A stretch of DNA of 64,000 bases from Solwaraspora sp. WMMD792 (lineage in GTDB: Bacteria; Actinomycetota; Actinomycetes; Mycobacteriales; Micromonosporaceae), in contig NZ_JARUBH010000009.1 in NCBI RefSeq assembly GCF_029626105.1, positions 6,572,001 through 6,636,000 on the forward strand, read 5' to 3'. The position numbers and the translations under genes were made by a program. Position 1 is the first letter of the stretch. Every line of letters starts with the position of its first letter. This document shows positions 18,888-29,184 of the stretch, in pieces. Under the pieces are notes generated by a model that was given only the letters and a program-made list of their open reading frames with translations, was not told the DNA's origin and did no database searches.

Positions 18888-19753
18888 TGGGTCAGAAAGT
18901 TCACCCGCACGGGTTCCGGCTCGGCATCTCGACCGACTGGAAGTCGCGCTGGTACGCGGACAAGCTGTACAAGGACTACATCGCCGAGGACGTCAAGATC
19001 CGCCGGATGATGTCCAGCGGTCTCGAGCGGGCCGGTATCTCCAAGGTGGACATCGAGCGGACCCGTGACCGGGTCCGGGTCGACATCCACACCGCCCGCC
19101 CGGGCATCGTCATCGGCCGCAAGGGCGCCGAGGCGGACCGGATCCGGGGCAAGCTGGAGAAGCTCACCGGCAAGCAGGTGCAGCTGAACATCCTCGAGGT
19201 GAAGAGCCCCGAGTCGGACGCGCAGCTGGTCGCGCAGGGCGTCGCCGAGCAGCTGGCCAGCCGGGTCAGCTTCCGGCGGGCGATGCGCAAGGCCATGCAG
19301 TCGGCGATGAAGAACCCGATCGTCAAGGGCATCCGGGTGCAGGTCTCCGGCCGGCTCGGCGGTGCGGAGATGAGCCGTACCGAGTTCTACCGCGAGGGTC
19401 GGGTGCCGCTGCACACGCTGCGGGCCAACATCGAGTACGGCTTCTTCGAGGCCCGGACCACCTTTGGTCGCATCGGCGTCAAGGTGTGGATCTACAAGGG
19501 CGACGCGGTCCCGGGGCGGGAGGCTCCGGCCGAGGCGCCCAGCCGTCCCCGCCGGGAGCGGCCGGACCGGCCCCGTCGCGGGCGTTCCGGCTCCAGCGGG
19601 ACGACCGCCGGTGGCACCGAGGCCGGCCGGGCGGCCGCCGCGGAGATCTCCGGCGGCCCGTCGACCACGACCAGCAGTGCCGCGCCGGCTGATGCCGCGC
19701 CGGCCACTCCGGCCGCTTCGGCCGGAGCGGACAGCTCAGCGCAGGAGGGCTGA
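18887..19753 (+). CDS. rpsC: 30S ribosomal protein S3 with C-terminal tail
   Basis: S3 forms the mRNA entry channel and has helicase activity with S4 and S5. The conserved body (about 1-215) contains the KH-domain motif [22 protein letters not shown] and the C-terminal [11 protein letters not shown] tail of about 70 Arg/Pro then Ala/Ser/Thr-rich residues brings it to 288, above the usual 220-240. The ATG overlaps the rplV stop by one base. Confidence 0.96.
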   Translation: MGQKVHPHGFRLGISTDWKSRWYADKLYKDYIAEDVKIRRMMSSGLERAGISKVDIERTRDRVRVDIHTARPGIVIGRKGAEADRIRGKLEKLTGKQVQLNILEVKSPESDAQLVAQGVAEQLASRVSFRRAMRKAMQSAMKNPIVKGIRVQVSGRLGGAEMSRTEFYREGRVPLHTLRANIEYGFFEARTTFGRIGVKVWIYKGDAVPGREAPAEAPSRPRRERPDRPRRGRSGSSGTTAGGTEAGRAAAAEISGGPSTTTSSAAPADAAPATPAASAGADSSAQEG

Positions 19754-19756
19754 CAG

Positions 19757-20182
19757 ATGCTGATCCCGCGCAAGCCCCCGAAGGGCTTCCGCAAGCCGCA
19801 TCACCCGAGCCGTACCGGCGCCGCCAAGGGCGGCACCCGGGTGGTGTTCGGCGAGTTCGGTATCCAGGCGCTCGAGCCGGCGTATGTGACCAACCGTCAG
19901 ATCGAGTCGGCCCGTATCGCCATGACCCGCCACATCAAGCGTGGCGGCAAGGTCTGGATCACGGTCTTCCCCGACCAGGCGCTGACCAAGAAGCCGGCCG
20001 AGACCCGGATGGGGTCCGGTAAGGGCTCGCCCGAGTGGTGGGTCGCCAACATCAAGCCGGGACGGGTGCTCTTCGAGATGTCCTTCCCGAACGAGCAGAT
20101 CGCGCGTGAGGCGATGCGTCGTGCGATCCACAAGCTCCCGATGAAGTGCCGCATCGTGACGCGCGAAGTGGGTGAAAGCTGA
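19757..20182 (+). CDS. rplP: 50S ribosomal protein L16
   Basis: L16 organises the A-site region of the 50S subunit and contacts tRNA. It has 141 residues, starting [19 protein letters not shown], with the conserved [11 protein letters not shown] and [14 protein letters not shown]. It starts 3 bp after rpsC and overlaps rpmC by one base (TGATG). Confidence 0.97.
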   Translation: MLIPRKPPKGFRKPHHPSRTGAAKGGTRVVFGEFGIQALEPAYVTNRQIESARIAMTRHIKRGGKVWITVFPDQALTKKPAETRMGSGKGSPEWWVANIKPGRVLFEMSFPNEQIAREAMRRAIHKLPMKCRIVTREVGES

Positions 20183-20418
20183 TGGCAGCGGGCGTTTCGG
20201 CCGCCGAGCTGCGTGAACTCTCCGAGGAGGAGCTGGTCACGAAGCTGCGGGAGGCCAAGGCGGAGCTGTTCAACCTCCGCGTGCAGGCCGCGACCGGTCA
20301 GCTGGACAACAACCGCCGGCTGCAGGTCATCCGTCGGGAGATCGCCCGGATCTACACGATCATGCGTGAGCGTGAGTTGGGACTCTCCGCCGCGCCGACT
20401 GAGGTGGCTGCATCATGA
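20182..20418 (+). CDS. rpmC: 50S ribosomal protein L29
   Basis: L29 is a small helical protein at the tunnel exit next to L23. It has 78 residues with the family motif [20 protein letters not shown] and the following [12 protein letters not shown]. It is coupled at both ends: TGATG with rplP and ATGA with rpsQ. Confidence 0.96.
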   Translation: MAAGVSAAELRELSEEELVTKLREAKAELFNLRVQAATGQLDNNRRLQVIRREIARIYTIMRERELGLSAAPTEVAAS

Positions 20419-20705
20419 GTGAGAACACCGCCCCCGAGCAGGGCGCAACGGTCGTCCGGGCCCGCCGCAAGGTTCGCGAAGGGCTCGTGGTCAGCGACAA
20501 GATGGAAAAGACCGTCGTCGTCGAGGTCGAGGACCGGGTCAAGCACCGGCTGTACGGCAAGGTCATGCGCCGTACCAGCAAGCTGAAGGCACACGACGAG
20601 CAGAACGCGTGCGGGGTCGGTGACCGGGTGCTGCTGATGGAGACCCGGCCGCTGTCCGCCACCAAGCGGTGGCGGGTCGTCGAGATCCTCGAGAAGGCGA
20701 AGTAG
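20415..20705 (+). CDS. rpsQ: 30S ribosomal protein S17
   Basis: S17 is a primary 16S rRNA binder with an OB fold. It has 96 residues, with a short N-terminal extension before [20 protein letters not shown], the family start. The 131-bp gap to rplN holds a small CCGCGC-GTA-GCGCGG hairpin (20766-20780) and no obvious promoter, so the S10 and spc blocks may be read as one unit. Confidence 0.96.
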   Translation: MSENTAPEQGATVVRARRKVREGLVVSDKMEKTVVVEVEDRVKHRLYGKVMRRTSKLKAHDEQNACGVGDRVLLMETRPLSATKRWRVVEILEKAK

Positions 20706-20836
20706 CCGGGCGACCCGTCCGCCGCCGTCGCGCGGCGTTCGGGTCGGTCGGGTCCGGATGGCAGCCCGCGCGTAGCGCGGACCAGGTTCTTCCAAGCTCC
20801 GGGTGACCGGAGGACTGGCAGACATAGGAGATAGAC

Positions 20837-21205
20837 GTGATCCAGCAGGAGTCGCGACTGCGTGTCGCCGACAACACGGGTGCCCGGGAGATCCTGTGCA
20901 TCCGGGTGCTCGGTGGCTCCGGTCGGCGCTACGCAGGCATCGGCGACGTGATCGTCGGGACGGTCAAGGACGCGATTCCCGGCGCCGGCGTGAAGAAGGG
21001 CGACGTGGTGAAGGCCGTCGTGGTCCGGACCGCGAAGGAGAAGCGGCGGCCGGACGGGTCGTACATCCGCTTCGACGAGAACGCTGCCGTCATCATCAAG
21101 GACGGTGGGGACCCGCGCGGTACCCGCATCTTCGGCCCGGTCGGGCGTGAGCTGCGGGACAAGCGGTTCATGAAGATCATTTCTTTGGCGCCGGAGGTGC
21201 TGTGA
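20837..21205 (+). CDS. rplN: 50S ribosomal protein L14
   Basis: L14 forms an intersubunit bridge and binds the silencing factor RsfS. The GTG start gives 122 residues, starting [19 protein letters not shown], with [19 protein letters not shown] conserved. AGGAG in the leader (20827-20831) is the likely ribosome-binding site. It opens the spc block and overlaps rplX as GTGA. Confidence 0.97.
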   Translation: MIQQESRLRVADNTGAREILCIRVLGGSGRRYAGIGDVIVGTVKDAIPGAGVKKGDVVKAVVVRTAKEKRRPDGSYIRFDENAAVIIKDGGDPRGTRIFGPVGRELRDKRFMKIISLAPEVL

Positions 21206-21522
21206 CCGTGAAGGTGAAGAAGGGCGACACGGTCGTCGTCATCGCCGGTAAGGACAAGGGTGCCAAGGGCAAGGTCATCGCGGCCTACCCACGGCAGGAC
21301 AAGGTCCTCGTCGAAGGCGTGAACCGGATCAAGAAGCACACCCGCATCCAGACCACCCAGCGCGGCGGGCAGACCGGTGGCATCGTCACCCAGGAAGCTC
21401 CGATCCACGTCTCGAACGTGCAGGTGCTCGACTCCGACGGCAAGCCGACCCGGGTCGGTTACCGGTTCGACGACAGCGGCCAGAAGGTGCGGATCGCGCG
21501 TAGCAACGGTAAGGACCTGTGA
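21202..21522 (+). CDS. rplX: 50S ribosomal protein L24
   Basis: L24 is an assembly initiator with a KOW motif ([22 protein letters not shown]). Its GTG start overlaps the rplN stop, and it has 106 residues. The C-terminal [21 protein letters not shown] is typical of actinobacteria. The stop overlaps the rplE start (TGATG). Confidence 0.96.
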   Translation: MTVKVKKGDTVVVIAGKDKGAKGKVIAAYPRQDKVLVEGVNRIKKHTRIQTTQRGGQTGGIVTQEAPIHVSNVQVLDSDGKPTRVGYRFDDSGQKVRIARSNGKDL

Positions 21523-22091
21523 TGACCACCGCTACCCAGACCAGGCCGGCGCCGCGCCTCAAGCAGCGGTACCGCGAGGAGACCATCGCGCAGCTGCGTG
21601 AGCAGTTCCAGTACGCGAACCCGATGCAGGTTCCGGGGCTCGTCAAGATCGTCGTGAACATGGGTGTCGGCGAGGCCGCCCGGGACGCCAAGCTGATCGA
21701 CGGCGCCATGCGTGACCTGGCCACCATCACCGGTCAGAAGCCGCAGGTGCGTCGGGCGACCAAGTCGATCGCGCAGTTCAAGCTCCGCGAGGGGATGCCG
21801 ATCGGCGCGAAGGTCACCCTGCGTGGTGACCGGATGTGGGAGTTCCTGGACCGGCTGCTGTCCATCGCGCTGCCCCGGATCCGGGACTTCCGCGGGCTGG
21901 ACGGTCGCAAGCTCGACGGCAACGGCAACTACACCTTCGGGCTCACCGAGCAGTCGGTGTTCCACGAGATCGACCAGGACCGGATCGACCGCACCCGGGG
22001 CATGGACATCACGGTGGTGACCACCGCCAAGACCGACGACGAGGGCCGGGCGCTGCTCAAGCTCCTGGGCTTCCCGTTCAAGGAGAACTGA
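21522..22091 (+). CDS. rplE: 50S ribosomal protein L5
   Basis: L5 binds 5S rRNA and contacts P-site tRNA. ATG at 21522 is preferred over the adjacent GTG at 21519, giving 189 residues. Conserved blocks are [33 protein letters not shown] and the C-terminal [20 protein letters not shown]. Three bases separate it from rpsZ. Confidence 0.97.
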   Translation: MTTATQTRPAPRLKQRYREETIAQLREQFQYANPMQVPGLVKIVVNMGVGEAARDAKLIDGAMRDLATITGQKPQVRRATKSIAQFKLREGMPIGAKVTLRGDRMWEFLDRLLSIALPRIRDFRGLDGRKLDGNGNYTFGLTEQSVFHEIDQDRIDRTRGMDITVVTTAKTDDEGRALLKLLGFPFKEN

Positions 22092-22094
22092 GCT

Positions 22095-22280
22095 ATGGCC
22101 AAGAAGGCGCTGATCATCAAGGCCGCCGCGAAGCCGAAGTTCTCGGTGCGCGCGTACACCCGTTGCCAGCGGTGCGGGCGGCCCAAGGCGGTCTACCGCA
22201 AGTTCGGCCTCTGCCGGGTCTGCATCCGGGAGATGGCGCACCGCGGTGAGCTGCCCGGCGTGTCCAAGGCTTCCTGGTAA
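22095..22280 (+). CDS. rpsZ: 30S ribosomal protein S14 type Z (zinc form)
   Basis: This is the short S14 of 61 residues. C24, C27, C40 and C43 form a zinc-binding CxxC...CxxC ribbon, so this is the zinc-dependent paralogue. The zinc-free S14 used in starvation is not in the window. Placement between rplE and rpsH is normal. Confidence 0.97.
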   Translation: MAKKALIIKAAAKPKFSVRAYTRCQRCGRPKAVYRKFGLCRVCIREMAHRGELPGVSKASW

Positions 22281-22308
22281 CCCCACCTTGACAGGTCTTC
22301 GCCGTAGG

Positions 22309-22329
22309 CCCGGTGGCACAGCCACCGGG
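22309..22329 (+). other. Hairpin just before the rpsH ribosome-binding site
   Basis: CCCGGTGGC (22309-22317), loop ACA, GCCACCGGG (22321-22329): a perfect 9-bp stem ending 11 nt before the GAAAGG site. It could modulate rpsH translation or be a processing site. Confidence 0.5.
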
Positions 22330-22358
22330 AACCCCGGCGAGAAAGGTTGACGAGACCC

Positions 22359-22766
22359 ATGACGATGACCGACCCGATCGCAGACATGCTGACCCGTCTG
22401 CGCAACGCCAACCAGGCGTACCACGACCGGGTGACGATGCCGTACTCGAAGGTCAAGGCGAACATCGCCGAGGTCCTCAAGGCCGAGGGTTACATCTCGA
22501 CCTGGCAGGTCGAGGACCCCGCGGAGGGTGCCGTCGGCCGGCGGCTGGTGGTCGATTTGAAGTACGGCCAGAACCGGGAGCGCAGCCTCGCCGGGATCAA
22601 GCGCGTGTCCAAGCCGGGTCTGCGGGTGTACGCCAAGTCGGATGAGCTGCCCCGGGTGCTCGGCGGCCTGGGCGTGGCGATCATTTCGACGTCCCAGGGG
22701 CTGCTCACCGACCGGCAGGCCCGTAAGCGGAGCGTGGGCGGGGAAGTCCTCGCCTTCGTCTGGTAA
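22359..22766 (+). CDS. rpsH: 30S ribosomal protein S8
   Basis: S8 is a central-domain binder and the spc-operon translational repressor in E. coli. ATG at 22359 ([19 protein letters not shown]) follows GAAAGG (22341-22346); an in-frame TTG at 22347 is too close to that site. It has 135 residues. The C-terminal [18 protein letters not shown] is conserved. Confidence 0.96.
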   Translation: MTMTDPIADMLTRLRNANQAYHDRVTMPYSKVKANIAEVLKAEGYISTWQVEDPAEGAVGRRLVVDLKYGQNRERSLAGIKRVSKPGLRVYAKSDELPRVLGGLGVAIISTSQGLLTDRQARKRSVGGEVLAFVW

Positions 22767-22783
22767 TCGGGAGACTGGTAACA

Positions 22784-23326
22784 ATGTCGCGTATTGGACG
22801 TAAGTCGATCCCGGTGCCGGCCGGCGTCGATGTCAAGATCGATGGCCAGACCATCACGGTCAAGGGCCCCAAGGGCGAGCTGTCGCACGTCCTGCCCGAG
22901 TCGATCACCGTTGAGCGGGCCGAGGACGGTCAGCTCCAGATCAACCGGGCCAACGACGAGCGCCAGGCCAAGGAACTGCACGGGCTGAGCCGCACCCTGG
23001 TGTCGAACATGGTCATCGGGGTGACCGACGGTTACCGCAAGACCCTGGAGATCGCGGGTACGGGTTACCGGGTCACCGCCAAGGGCAAGGACCTGGAGTT
23101 CGCGCTCGGGTTCTCGCACCCGGTGCTGGTGCCGGCCCCGGAGGGGATCACCTTCACCGTGGAGCGGCCGACGCTGTTCCACGTGGCCGGGATCAACAAG
23201 TGGCAGGTCGGTGAGGTCGCCGCCAACATCCGGAAGATCCGCCCGCCGGAGCCGTACAAGGGCAAGGGCATGAAGTACCAGGGCGAGGTCATCCGCCGCA
23301 AGGCCGGAAAGGCAGGTAAGAAGTGA
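22784..23326 (+). CDS. rplF: 50S ribosomal protein L6
   Basis: L6 lies near the factor-binding site and the sarcin-ricin loop. It has 180 residues, the start [17 protein letters not shown] and the C-terminal signature [19 protein letters not shown]. The final codons overlap the GTG of rplR. Confidence 0.97.
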   Translation: MSRIGRKSIPVPAGVDVKIDGQTITVKGPKGELSHVLPESITVERAEDGQLQINRANDERQAKELHGLSRTLVSNMVIGVTDGYRKTLEIAGTGYRVTAKGKDLEFALGFSHPVLVPAPEGITFTVERPTLFHVAGINKWQVGEVAANIRKIRPPEPYKGKGMKYQGEVIRRKAGKAGKK

Positions 23327-23718
23327 GCGCCACACTGCTGAAGCGTCGGGCGGGCGGCAGCGTCTCCGCGCGGCGTGCCATCGGGCGGGCGCGCCGGCAC
23401 TTCCGGGTGCGCAAGAACCTCAGCGGGACCGCGCAGCGGCCGCGCCTGGTGGTCACCCGTTCCCTGAAGCACATGGTCGCCCAGATCGTCGACGACACCA
23501 AGGGCCACACCCTGGCGTCCGCGTCGACCATGGACGCGTCGCTGCGGGGTACCGCAGGTGCCAAGAGCGAACTGGCCGGCAAGGTGGGCACGCTGCTCGC
23601 CGAGCGGGCCAAGGCGGCAGGTATCTCCAAGGTCGTGTTCGACCGTGGGGGCAACCGGTACGCGGGGCGGATCGCCGCGCTGGCCGACGCCGCCCGCGAA
23701 GCCGGACTCGAGTTCTAG
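23323..23718 (+). CDS. rplR: 50S ribosomal protein L18
   Basis: L18 carries 5S rRNA into the central protuberance with L5. It has a GTG start overlapping the rplF stop (GTGA) and 131 residues. [20 protein letters not shown] and the C-terminal [20 protein letters not shown] are conserved. A 69-bp gap follows before rpsE. Confidence 0.96.
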   Translation: MSATLLKRRAGGSVSARRAIGRARRHFRVRKNLSGTAQRPRLVVTRSLKHMVAQIVDDTKGHTLASASTMDASLRGTAGAKSELAGKVGTLLAERAKAAGISKVVFDRGGNRYAGRIAALADAAREAGLEF

Positions 23719-23787
23719 CGGCCGTCTGATGCCTGTCCAGACGCAAATCGAAGCAAACCCCGTCACGAGTAGGAAGGAAGGCTGCTG

Positions 23788-24402
23788 ATGCCAGGTCAAC
23801 AGCGTCGTGGCGGCGGGTCCGGTGGCAACGAAGGTGGTCGCCGCGACAACCGCCGTGAGGGCGGTCGCGGCAACGCGCCCGTCGAGAAGACCCCACACCT
23901 GGAGCGCGTCGTCGCGATCAACCGGGTCGCCAAGGTCGTGAAGGGCGGTCGGCGTTTCAGCTTCACCGCCCTGGTGATCGTGGGCGACGGTGACGGCACG
24001 GTCGGCGTGGGTTACGGCAAGGCCAAGGAGGTGCCGGCGGCGATCGCCAAGGGTGTCGAGGAGGCCAAGAAGCACTTCTTCAAGGTGCCCCGGATCGCCG
24101 CGTCGATCCCGCACCCGGTGCAGGGCGAGGACGCCGCTGGCGTGGTCCTGCTGAAGCCGGCGAGCGCCGGTACGGGTGTGATCGCCGGTGGCCCGGTGCG
24201 TGCGGTGCTGGAGTGCGCGGGCATCCACGACGTGCTCTCCAAGAGCCTCGGCTCGTCGAACCCGATCAACATCGTGCACGCCACGGTCGCCGCGCTGAAG
24301 AGCCTGGAGTCGCCGGAGGCGGTCGCCACCCGGCGTGGCCTGCCGGTCGAGGACGTGGCCCCAGCCGCGATGCTCGCGTCCCGCGCGGGCGCAGGGGCGT
24401 GA
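23788..24402 (+). CDS. rpsE: 30S ribosomal protein S5
   Basis: S5 contributes to decoding fidelity and mRNA unwinding. It has 204 residues. A Gly/Arg-rich N-terminal extension (about 1-30) precedes [20 protein letters not shown]. The spectinomycin loop is of the ordinary type. The [19 protein letters not shown] and [18 protein letters not shown] blocks are intact. Confidence 0.96.
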   Translation: MPGQQRRGGGSGGNEGGRRDNRREGGRGNAPVEKTPHLERVVAINRVAKVVKGGRRFSFTALVIVGDGDGTVGVGYGKAKEVPAAIAKGVEEAKKHFFKVPRIAASIPHPVQGEDAAGVVLLKPASAGTGVIAGGPVRAVLECAGIHDVLSKSLGSSNPINIVHATVAALKSLESPEAVATRRGLPVEDVAPAAMLASRAGAGA

Positions 24403-24430
24403 CAGCGAAGATGAACGGAGGGCGGCTGTG

Positions 24431-24613
24431 ATGGCACGTCTGAAGGTGACCCAGGTCCGGTCCGGGATCGGGACCAAGCGCAACCAGCGGGAGTCGCTGC
24501 GGTCGCTCGGTCTGAAGCGGATCAACGACGTGGTGGTCAAGGAGGACCGGCCCGAGATCCGGGGCATGATCTTCACCGTGAACCACCTCGTGAAGGTCGA
24601 GGAGGTCGAGTAA
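24431..24613 (+). CDS. rpmD: 50S ribosomal protein L30
   Basis: L30 is a 60-residue 50S protein. The sequence [20 protein letters not shown], then [20 protein letters not shown], is the family pattern. The ATG follows a GGAGGG (24418-24423). The frame is open upstream but that part is rpsE tail in another frame. It overlaps rplO by one base (TAATG). Confidence 0.96.
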   Translation: MARLKVTQVRSGIGTKRNQRESLRSLGLKRINDVVVKEDRPEIRGMIFTVNHLVKVEEVE

Positions 24614-25056
24614 TGGCGATCAAGGTCCACCACCTCCGGCCGGCGCCGGGGGCCAAGACCGCGAAGACCCGGGTGGGCCGCGGTGAGGGCTCCAAGGGCA
24701 AGACCGCCGGTCGGGGCACCAAGGGCTCCAAGGCCCGCAAGAACATCCCGGCGGCGTTCGAGGGTGGGCAGATGCCCATCCACATGCGTCTGCCGAAGCT
24801 GAAGGGCTTCAAGAACCGGTTCAAGGTCGTCTACCAGGTGGTCAACCTGGACCGGTTGGCGGAGCTCTTCCCGAACGGTGGTGAGGTCGGTCCGCAGCAG
24901 TTGGCCGAGTCCGGTGCGGTCCGCAAGGGCCAGCCGGTCAAGGTGCTGGGCAGCGGCGACCTCGGTGGTGTGTCTCTCCAGGTGTCGGCGCACGCGTTCA
25001 GCGGGTCGGCCAAGGAGAAGATCACCGCAGCTGGCGGCTCGGTCACCGAGCTCTGA
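24613..25056 (+). CDS. rplO: 50S ribosomal protein L15
   Basis: L15 is a late 50S assembly protein. It has 147 residues with the Gly/Lys-rich N-terminus ([20 protein letters not shown]) and a globular C-terminal domain. It is the last gene of the spc ribosomal block; a 231-bp gap precedes secY. Confidence 0.97.
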   Translation: MAIKVHHLRPAPGAKTAKTRVGRGEGSKGKTAGRGTKGSKARKNIPAAFEGGQMPIHMRLPKLKGFKNRFKVVYQVVNLDRLAELFPNGGEVGPQQLAESGAVRKGQPVKVLGSGDLGGVSLQVSAHAFSGSAKEKITAAGGSVTEL

Positions 25057-25130
25057 ACACCCAGCTTGGACGTGGCGCTCGCTCAGTTGTCCGCGACTGA
25101 CGGGCGCCACGGCCTACTGGTGAAGCCTCC

Positions 25131-25164
25131 GTCCCGTTAATATCGGGACCGGTGTATGTTCTAG
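25131..25164 (+). promoter_or_regulatory. Inverted repeat and -10-like sequence before secY
   Basis: GTCCCG (25131-25136) and CGGGAC (25144-25149) flank an AT-rich TTAATAT. TATGTT (25155-25160) and CTAG (25161-25164) follow. No -35 is convincing. This is the most AT-rich part of the 231-bp gap. Confidence 0.35.
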
Positions 25165-25287
25165 GGCACGCCTGCCCAGACCGACGCCGGACTGTTAGAG
25201 TCCGATGCCAGCCATGGATATCGGGCGCTCCGCACCCACCCCGACCCGCCAGAACATCCGGCGGCCGCCTCGCGCAGGAGGAAGAAG

Positions 25288-26619
25288 TTGCTCTCCGCCT
25301 TTCTCAGTGCGTTCCGCACGCCTGACCTGCGCAAGAAGCTGCTGTTCACGGTCTTCATCGTCGCGATCTACCGGCTCGGCGCCACGCTGCCGAGCCCAGG
25401 CGTGTCGTACGGCAACGTGCAGCAGTGCATCACCGCCCTGGAGTCCGGGGACTCCAGCGGGGTCTTCACCCTGCTGAACCTCTTCTCCGGCGGTGCGTTG
25501 CTGTCCCTGTCCGTCTTCGCGCTGGGCATCATGCCCTACATCACCGCGTCGATCATCCTGCAGCTGCTCACCGTGGTGATTCCGCGGTTGGAGCAGCTCC
25601 GCAAGGAGGGGCAGTCCGGCCAGGCCAAGATCACCCAGTACACCCGGTACCTGACCCTGGGCCTGGGCATCCTGCAGGCCTCGGCGTTCGTCGCGCTGGC
25701 CCGCTCCGGGCAGCTGTTCAACAACCAGTGCGACCAGTGGCCGATCATCCCGGACGGGACCGGCCTGCCGACCTGGTTGACGCTCAGCGTGCTGGTCATC
25801 ACGATGACCGCCGGCACCGGCATGGTGATGTGGCTCGGCGAGCTGATCACCGACCGGGGCGTCGGCAACGGTATGTCGGTGCTGATCTTCACCTCGATCG
25901 CGGCGCGGCTGCCCAGCGAGGGTTGGGCCATCAAGAACACCCACGGCTGGGGCATGTTCGGCCTGGTGATCGTGCTGGTCCTGGTGGTCATCACCGCAGT
26001 GGTCTTCATCGAGCAGGCACAGCGCCGGATCCCGGTGCAGTACGCCAAGCGGATGATCGGCCGGCGGATGTACGGCGGCACCTCGACCTACATCCCGTTG
26101 AAGGTCAACCAGGCCGGTGTCATCCCGGTGATCTTCGCCTCGTCGGTGCTCTACCTGCCGCAGCTCGGGCTGCAGTTCTTCGATCCGAACGACCCTGGTC
26201 AGGTCCAGGCGTGGATCCAGAACAACCTGGCGAACCCGACCAGCCCGATCTACATCGTCACGTACTTCTTTATGATCATCTTCTTCACGTACTTCTACGT
26301 GTCGATCACGTTCAACCCGACCGAGGTCGCGGAGAACATGAAGAAGTACGGTGGCTTCGTGCCCGGCATCCGGCCGGGCCGGCCCACGGCCGAGTACCTC
26401 GACTTCATCCTCAGCCGGATCACCCTCCCCGGTGCGCTCTACCTCGGCCTCATCTCCGTCCTGCCGAACTTCTTCTTCATCTGGCTGGACAGCGACCAGT
26501 ACGTGAACTTCCCGTTCGGTGGCACCGCCGTGCTCATCATGGTCGGTGTCGGTCTGGAAACCGTGAAGCAGATCGAGAGCCAACTCATGCAGCGCAACTA
26601 CGAAGGGTTCCTCCGGTAG
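25288..26619 (+). CDS. secY: Protein translocase channel subunit SecY
   Basis: SecY is the pore of the Sec translocon in the cytoplasmic membrane. The TTG start follows AGGAGGAAG (25276-25284), giving 443 residues with about ten membrane-spanning segments. LRKKLLFTVFIVAIYRLGA, the cytoplasmic loop IPVQYAKRMIGRRMYGG and the C-terminal KQIESQLMQRNYEGFLR are conserved. adk starts immediately after the stop, so secY-adk-map are co-expressed. Confidence 0.96.
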   Translation: MLSAFLSAFRTPDLRKKLLFTVFIVAIYRLGATLPSPGVSYGNVQQCITALESGDSSGVFTLLNLFSGGALLSLSVFALGIMPYITASIILQLLTVVIPRLEQLRKEGQSGQAKITQYTRYLTLGLGILQASAFVALARSGQLFNNQCDQWPIIPDGTGLPTWLTLSVLVITMTAGTGMVMWLGELITDRGVGNGMSVLIFTSIAARLPSEGWAIKNTHGWGMFGLVIVLVLVVITAVVFIEQAQRRIPVQYAKRMIGRRMYGGTSTYIPLKVNQAGVIPVIFASSVLYLPQLGLQFFDPNDPGQVQAWIQNNLANPTSPIYIVTYFFMIIFFTYFYVSITFNPTEVAENMKKYGGFVPGIRPGRPTAEYLDFILSRITLPGALYLGLISVLPNFFFIWLDSDQYVNFPFGGTAVLIMVGVGLETVKQIESQLMQRNYEGFLR

Positions 26620-27273
26620 ATGAGGCTGGTACTGGTCGGTCCCCCCGGGGCGGGGAAGGGGACCCAGGCCGAGTTCATCGCCGCTCACCTGGTCGTGCCC
26701 AAGATCTCGACCGGGGACATCTTCCGGGCCAACGTCTCCCAGGGCACGCCGCTGGGTGTCGAGGCCAAGCGATACATGGACGCCGGCAAGCTGGTCCCGG
26801 ACGAAGTGACCATCAACATGGTCCGGGACCGGCTGGCCGAGCCGGACGCCGCTGAAGGCTTCCTGCTCGACGGTTTCCCGAGGACCACTCCGCAGGCCGC
26901 CGCGCTGGACAAACTGCTGGCCGACCTCGGCACCGCGCTGGATCTGGTGCTGGAGCTGGTCGTCGACGACGACGAGGTGATCCGGCGGCTGTCCGGTCGG
27001 CGTACCTGTCGCGGCTGCGGCAAGATCTGGCACGTCGAGTTCGACGCGCCGGCGACCGAGGGCCGCTGTGACCGGTGCGGCGCCGAGCTGTTCCAGCGCG
27101 ACGACGACAAGCCGGAGACCATCGCCCAGCGCCTGGTGGAGTACGCCGAGAAGACCGCGCCGCTGGTCGACTTCTACGGTGCCCAGGGCAAGCTGGTCGG
27201 GATCGACGCCACCGGGCCGGTCGAGGACGTCACCGTACGCGCGATCGACGCCCTGCGTTCGTACGGCGGGTAG
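26620..27273 (+). CDS. adk: Adenylate kinase, zinc-LID form
   Basis: It converts ATP + AMP to 2 ADP in the cytoplasm. It has 217 residues. The P-loop [10 protein letters not shown] is at 7-16, and DGFPRT is the AMP-binding segment. The long LID has C130, C133, C150 and C153, a structural zinc site; this is less common than the short LID in actinobacteria. ATG directly abuts the secY stop. Confidence 0.96.
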   Translation: MRLVLVGPPGAGKGTQAEFIAAHLVVPKISTGDIFRANVSQGTPLGVEAKRYMDAGKLVPDEVTINMVRDRLAEPDAAEGFLLDGFPRTTPQAAALDKLLADLGTALDLVLELVVDDDEVIRRLSGRRTCRGCGKIWHVEFDAPATEGRCDRCGAELFQRDDDKPETIAQRLVEYAEKTAPLVDFYGAQGKLVGIDATGPVEDVTVRAIDALRSYGG

Positions 27274-27279
27274 CGTCCG

Positions 27280-28128
27280 ATGCGCCGCCAGCAGTTGGAC
27301 ATCCAGCTGAAGACCCCGGAGCAGATCGACCGGATGCGCGCCGCCGGCCTGGTGGTCGCCGACGCCCTGGCCCGGATGCGGGCGGCGATCGCCCCCGGCG
27401 TCTCCACCGCCGACCTGGACGCCATCGCCGCGGAGACGATCCGCGACGCCGGCGCTGTCCCGTCGTTCAAGGGCTACCACGGCTACCCGGCGACCATCTG
27501 CTCCTCGGTCAACGAGCAGGTGGTGCACGCGATCCCGGCCGCCGGGCAGGTGCTGCGCGACGGTGACGTCATCTCGGTCGACTGCGGGGCCGTACTGGAC
27601 GGCTGGCACGGCGACGCGGCCTTCACCGCTCCGGTCGGGGAGGTACGTCCGGAACTGCTGCGGATGATCACGGTCGCCGAGGACGCGCTGTGGGCCGGGA
27701 TCGCCGCTGCGGCGCGCGGTGCGGTCAGTGGCCGTGGCCGGCTCACCGACATCTCGTACGCGGTGGAACGGGCGATCCGGGCGGGCGGCCGGTACGGCAT
27801 CGTCGAGGGCTACGGCGGCCACGGGATCGGCACCGAGATGCACCAGGACCCGCACGTGCTCAACTACGGCCGGCCGGGCAAGGGCCCGCGCCTGGTCCCG
27901 GGGATGGCGTTGGCCATCGAGCCGATGATCACCGAGGGGTCGGCCCGCACCGACGAGCTCGCCGACGGCTGGACGGTGGTGACCCGGGACGGGTCGATGG
28001 CGGTGCACGTCGAACATTCGATGGCGCTGCTGCCGGACGGCGTCTGGGTGCTGACCGCGCCGGACGGCGGCCGTTCCCGGCTCGGCGATCTGGTGACCGC
28101 CCGTCAGCCGGCCGATTCCCGACGCTGA
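27280..28128 (+). CDS. map: Methionine aminopeptidase type I
   Basis: It removes the initiator Met from nascent proteins. It has 282 residues, including a C-terminal tail of about 25. Metal ligands D101, D112, H181, E214 and E245 are all present, with GYGGHGIGTEMHQDP and AIEPM. It starts 6 bp after adk. The next gene has its own start region. Confidence 0.96.
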   Translation: MRRQQLDIQLKTPEQIDRMRAAGLVVADALARMRAAIAPGVSTADLDAIAAETIRDAGAVPSFKGYHGYPATICSSVNEQVVHAIPAAGQVLRDGDVISVDCGAVLDGWHGDAAFTAPVGEVRPELLRMITVAEDALWAGIAAAARGAVSGRGRLTDISYAVERAIRAGGRYGIVEGYGGHGIGTEMHQDPHVLNYGRPGKGPRLVPGMALAIEPMITEGSARTDELADGWTVVTRDGSMAVHVEHSMALLPDGVWVLTAPDGGRSRLGDLVTARQPADSRR

Positions 28129-28216
28129 CCCGGGGCCTGCCCCGGCTCCGGCCGCTCTCTGGTCAGGTCCGGTGCCGGTCTGGTCGGGCTGGCACCGGGG
28201 TGTCAAGCTGGTAGCC

Positions 28217-28795
28217 ATGGATCGGCGGGACGGGATGCGGGCGGCCGACGCCGACCGGGAAGCAGTGGCCGAGCGGTTGCGTAACGCGCTGAGCGAGGGT
28301 CGACTGGATCTTGCCGAGTTCGACGAGCGGCTGCAGCGGGCCTACGCGGCGAAGACATACGGCGATCTGGACGGCCTGCTCGACGATTTGCCGCCGGTGA
28401 CCGCCGCCGGACGCTCGCAGTTGGCCCCGGTCGTCACCGACGGGTTGCCCGCCGAGTTGACTCCCGGCCCGGACGGACGCTACCCCGCTGCGACCCGTCG
28501 GTGGCTGGTCAACGAGTGGGACGGGTACGGCACGGCGGTCGGGATCACCATCGCGATCTGGGCGGTGACCTGCGTCATGAGTCAGGACCTGCTGTACTTC
28601 TGGCCCGGCTGGGTGGCCGGCCCGTGGGGCGCGGTGCTGCTGGTGACCACCGTGCTGGGTCTGATCAAGGGCGAGCCGCAACAGTGGGCGGCCAAGCAGG
28701 CCCGGCGGCACCTGGCGAAGCAGGAGAAGGCGGAACGCAAGCGGCTCGAGCATGAGTCCGGCGGGGCCGACGGTCCGGCCCCGGGCCAGGGGTAG
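28217..28795 (+). CDS. DUF1707 domain membrane protein
   Basis: The function is unknown. The N-terminal MRAADADREAVAERLRNALSEGRLDLAEFDERLQRAYAAKTYGDL is in outline the DUF1707 signature of actinobacteria (about residues 6-55). Two hydrophobic segments follow (about 103-118 and 125-150), then a charged coiled C-terminus. ATG at 28217 is chosen because the domain starts there; CAAGCT 7 nt upstream suggests a leaderless message. 192 residues. Confidence 0.75.
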   Translation: MDRRDGMRAADADREAVAERLRNALSEGRLDLAEFDERLQRAYAAKTYGDLDGLLDDLPPVTAAGRSQLAPVVTDGLPAELTPGPDGRYPAATRRWLVNEWDGYGTAVGITIAIWAVTCVMSQDLLYFWPGWVAGPWGAVLLVTTVLGLIKGEPQQWAAKQARRHLAKQEKAERKRLEHESGGADGPAPGQG

Positions 28796-28926
28796 CCACC
28801 GGGCCGCACAGCGGACGCCATGCGGTCGGCCGGCGGCCGAAGGCCTGACTGACGCCCGGCGGGTCGCCGGTAAACTCCCTGCTCCTGCTGCTTTGTCGGG
28901 TATGCTGACCTGCGGCAGCGCGCGGT

Positions 28927-28956
28927 TTGCTGTCCGCGTGACAACCCGCGTACACT
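28927..28956 (+). promoter_or_regulatory. Candidate infA operon promoter
   Basis: TTGCTG (28927-28932), 18 bp, TACACT (28951-28956). Two further TAnnnT hexamers, TAAACT (28871) and TATGCT (28901), lie upstream, so tandem promoters are possible. The 28796-29184 gap holds no recognisable gene. Confidence 0.5.
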
Positions 28957-29184
28957 GATAGATCGGCGCACAGCGTCCACTCCAGCGTGCCTGCTCTGCG
29001 CTTCGGCAGGCCGTGTCTGATCGGGTGTCGCCTGGGTTTCCGTAACCCGGGTCGAGCCCGTCGTCAGACGTCTGGAGCCGCGGCTGGCGCGGTCGAATCG
29101 GTACGGTCGGCAGGCCGGACGGGTCCGTCCGCGAATGGTGTTGTGAGCCGATCCCGAGCAACCGACGTCAGGACAGCGGAGGAC

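Noticed and set aside
22288-22293. TTGACA upstream of rpsH
   Set aside because: A perfect -35 hexamer, but no -10-like sequence lies at 16-19 bp; the area is GC-rich hairpin.
25195-28218. 1007-codon minus-strand frame across secY-adk-map
   Set aside because: Same shadow effect; it overlaps three conserved plus-strand genes and has no family likeness.
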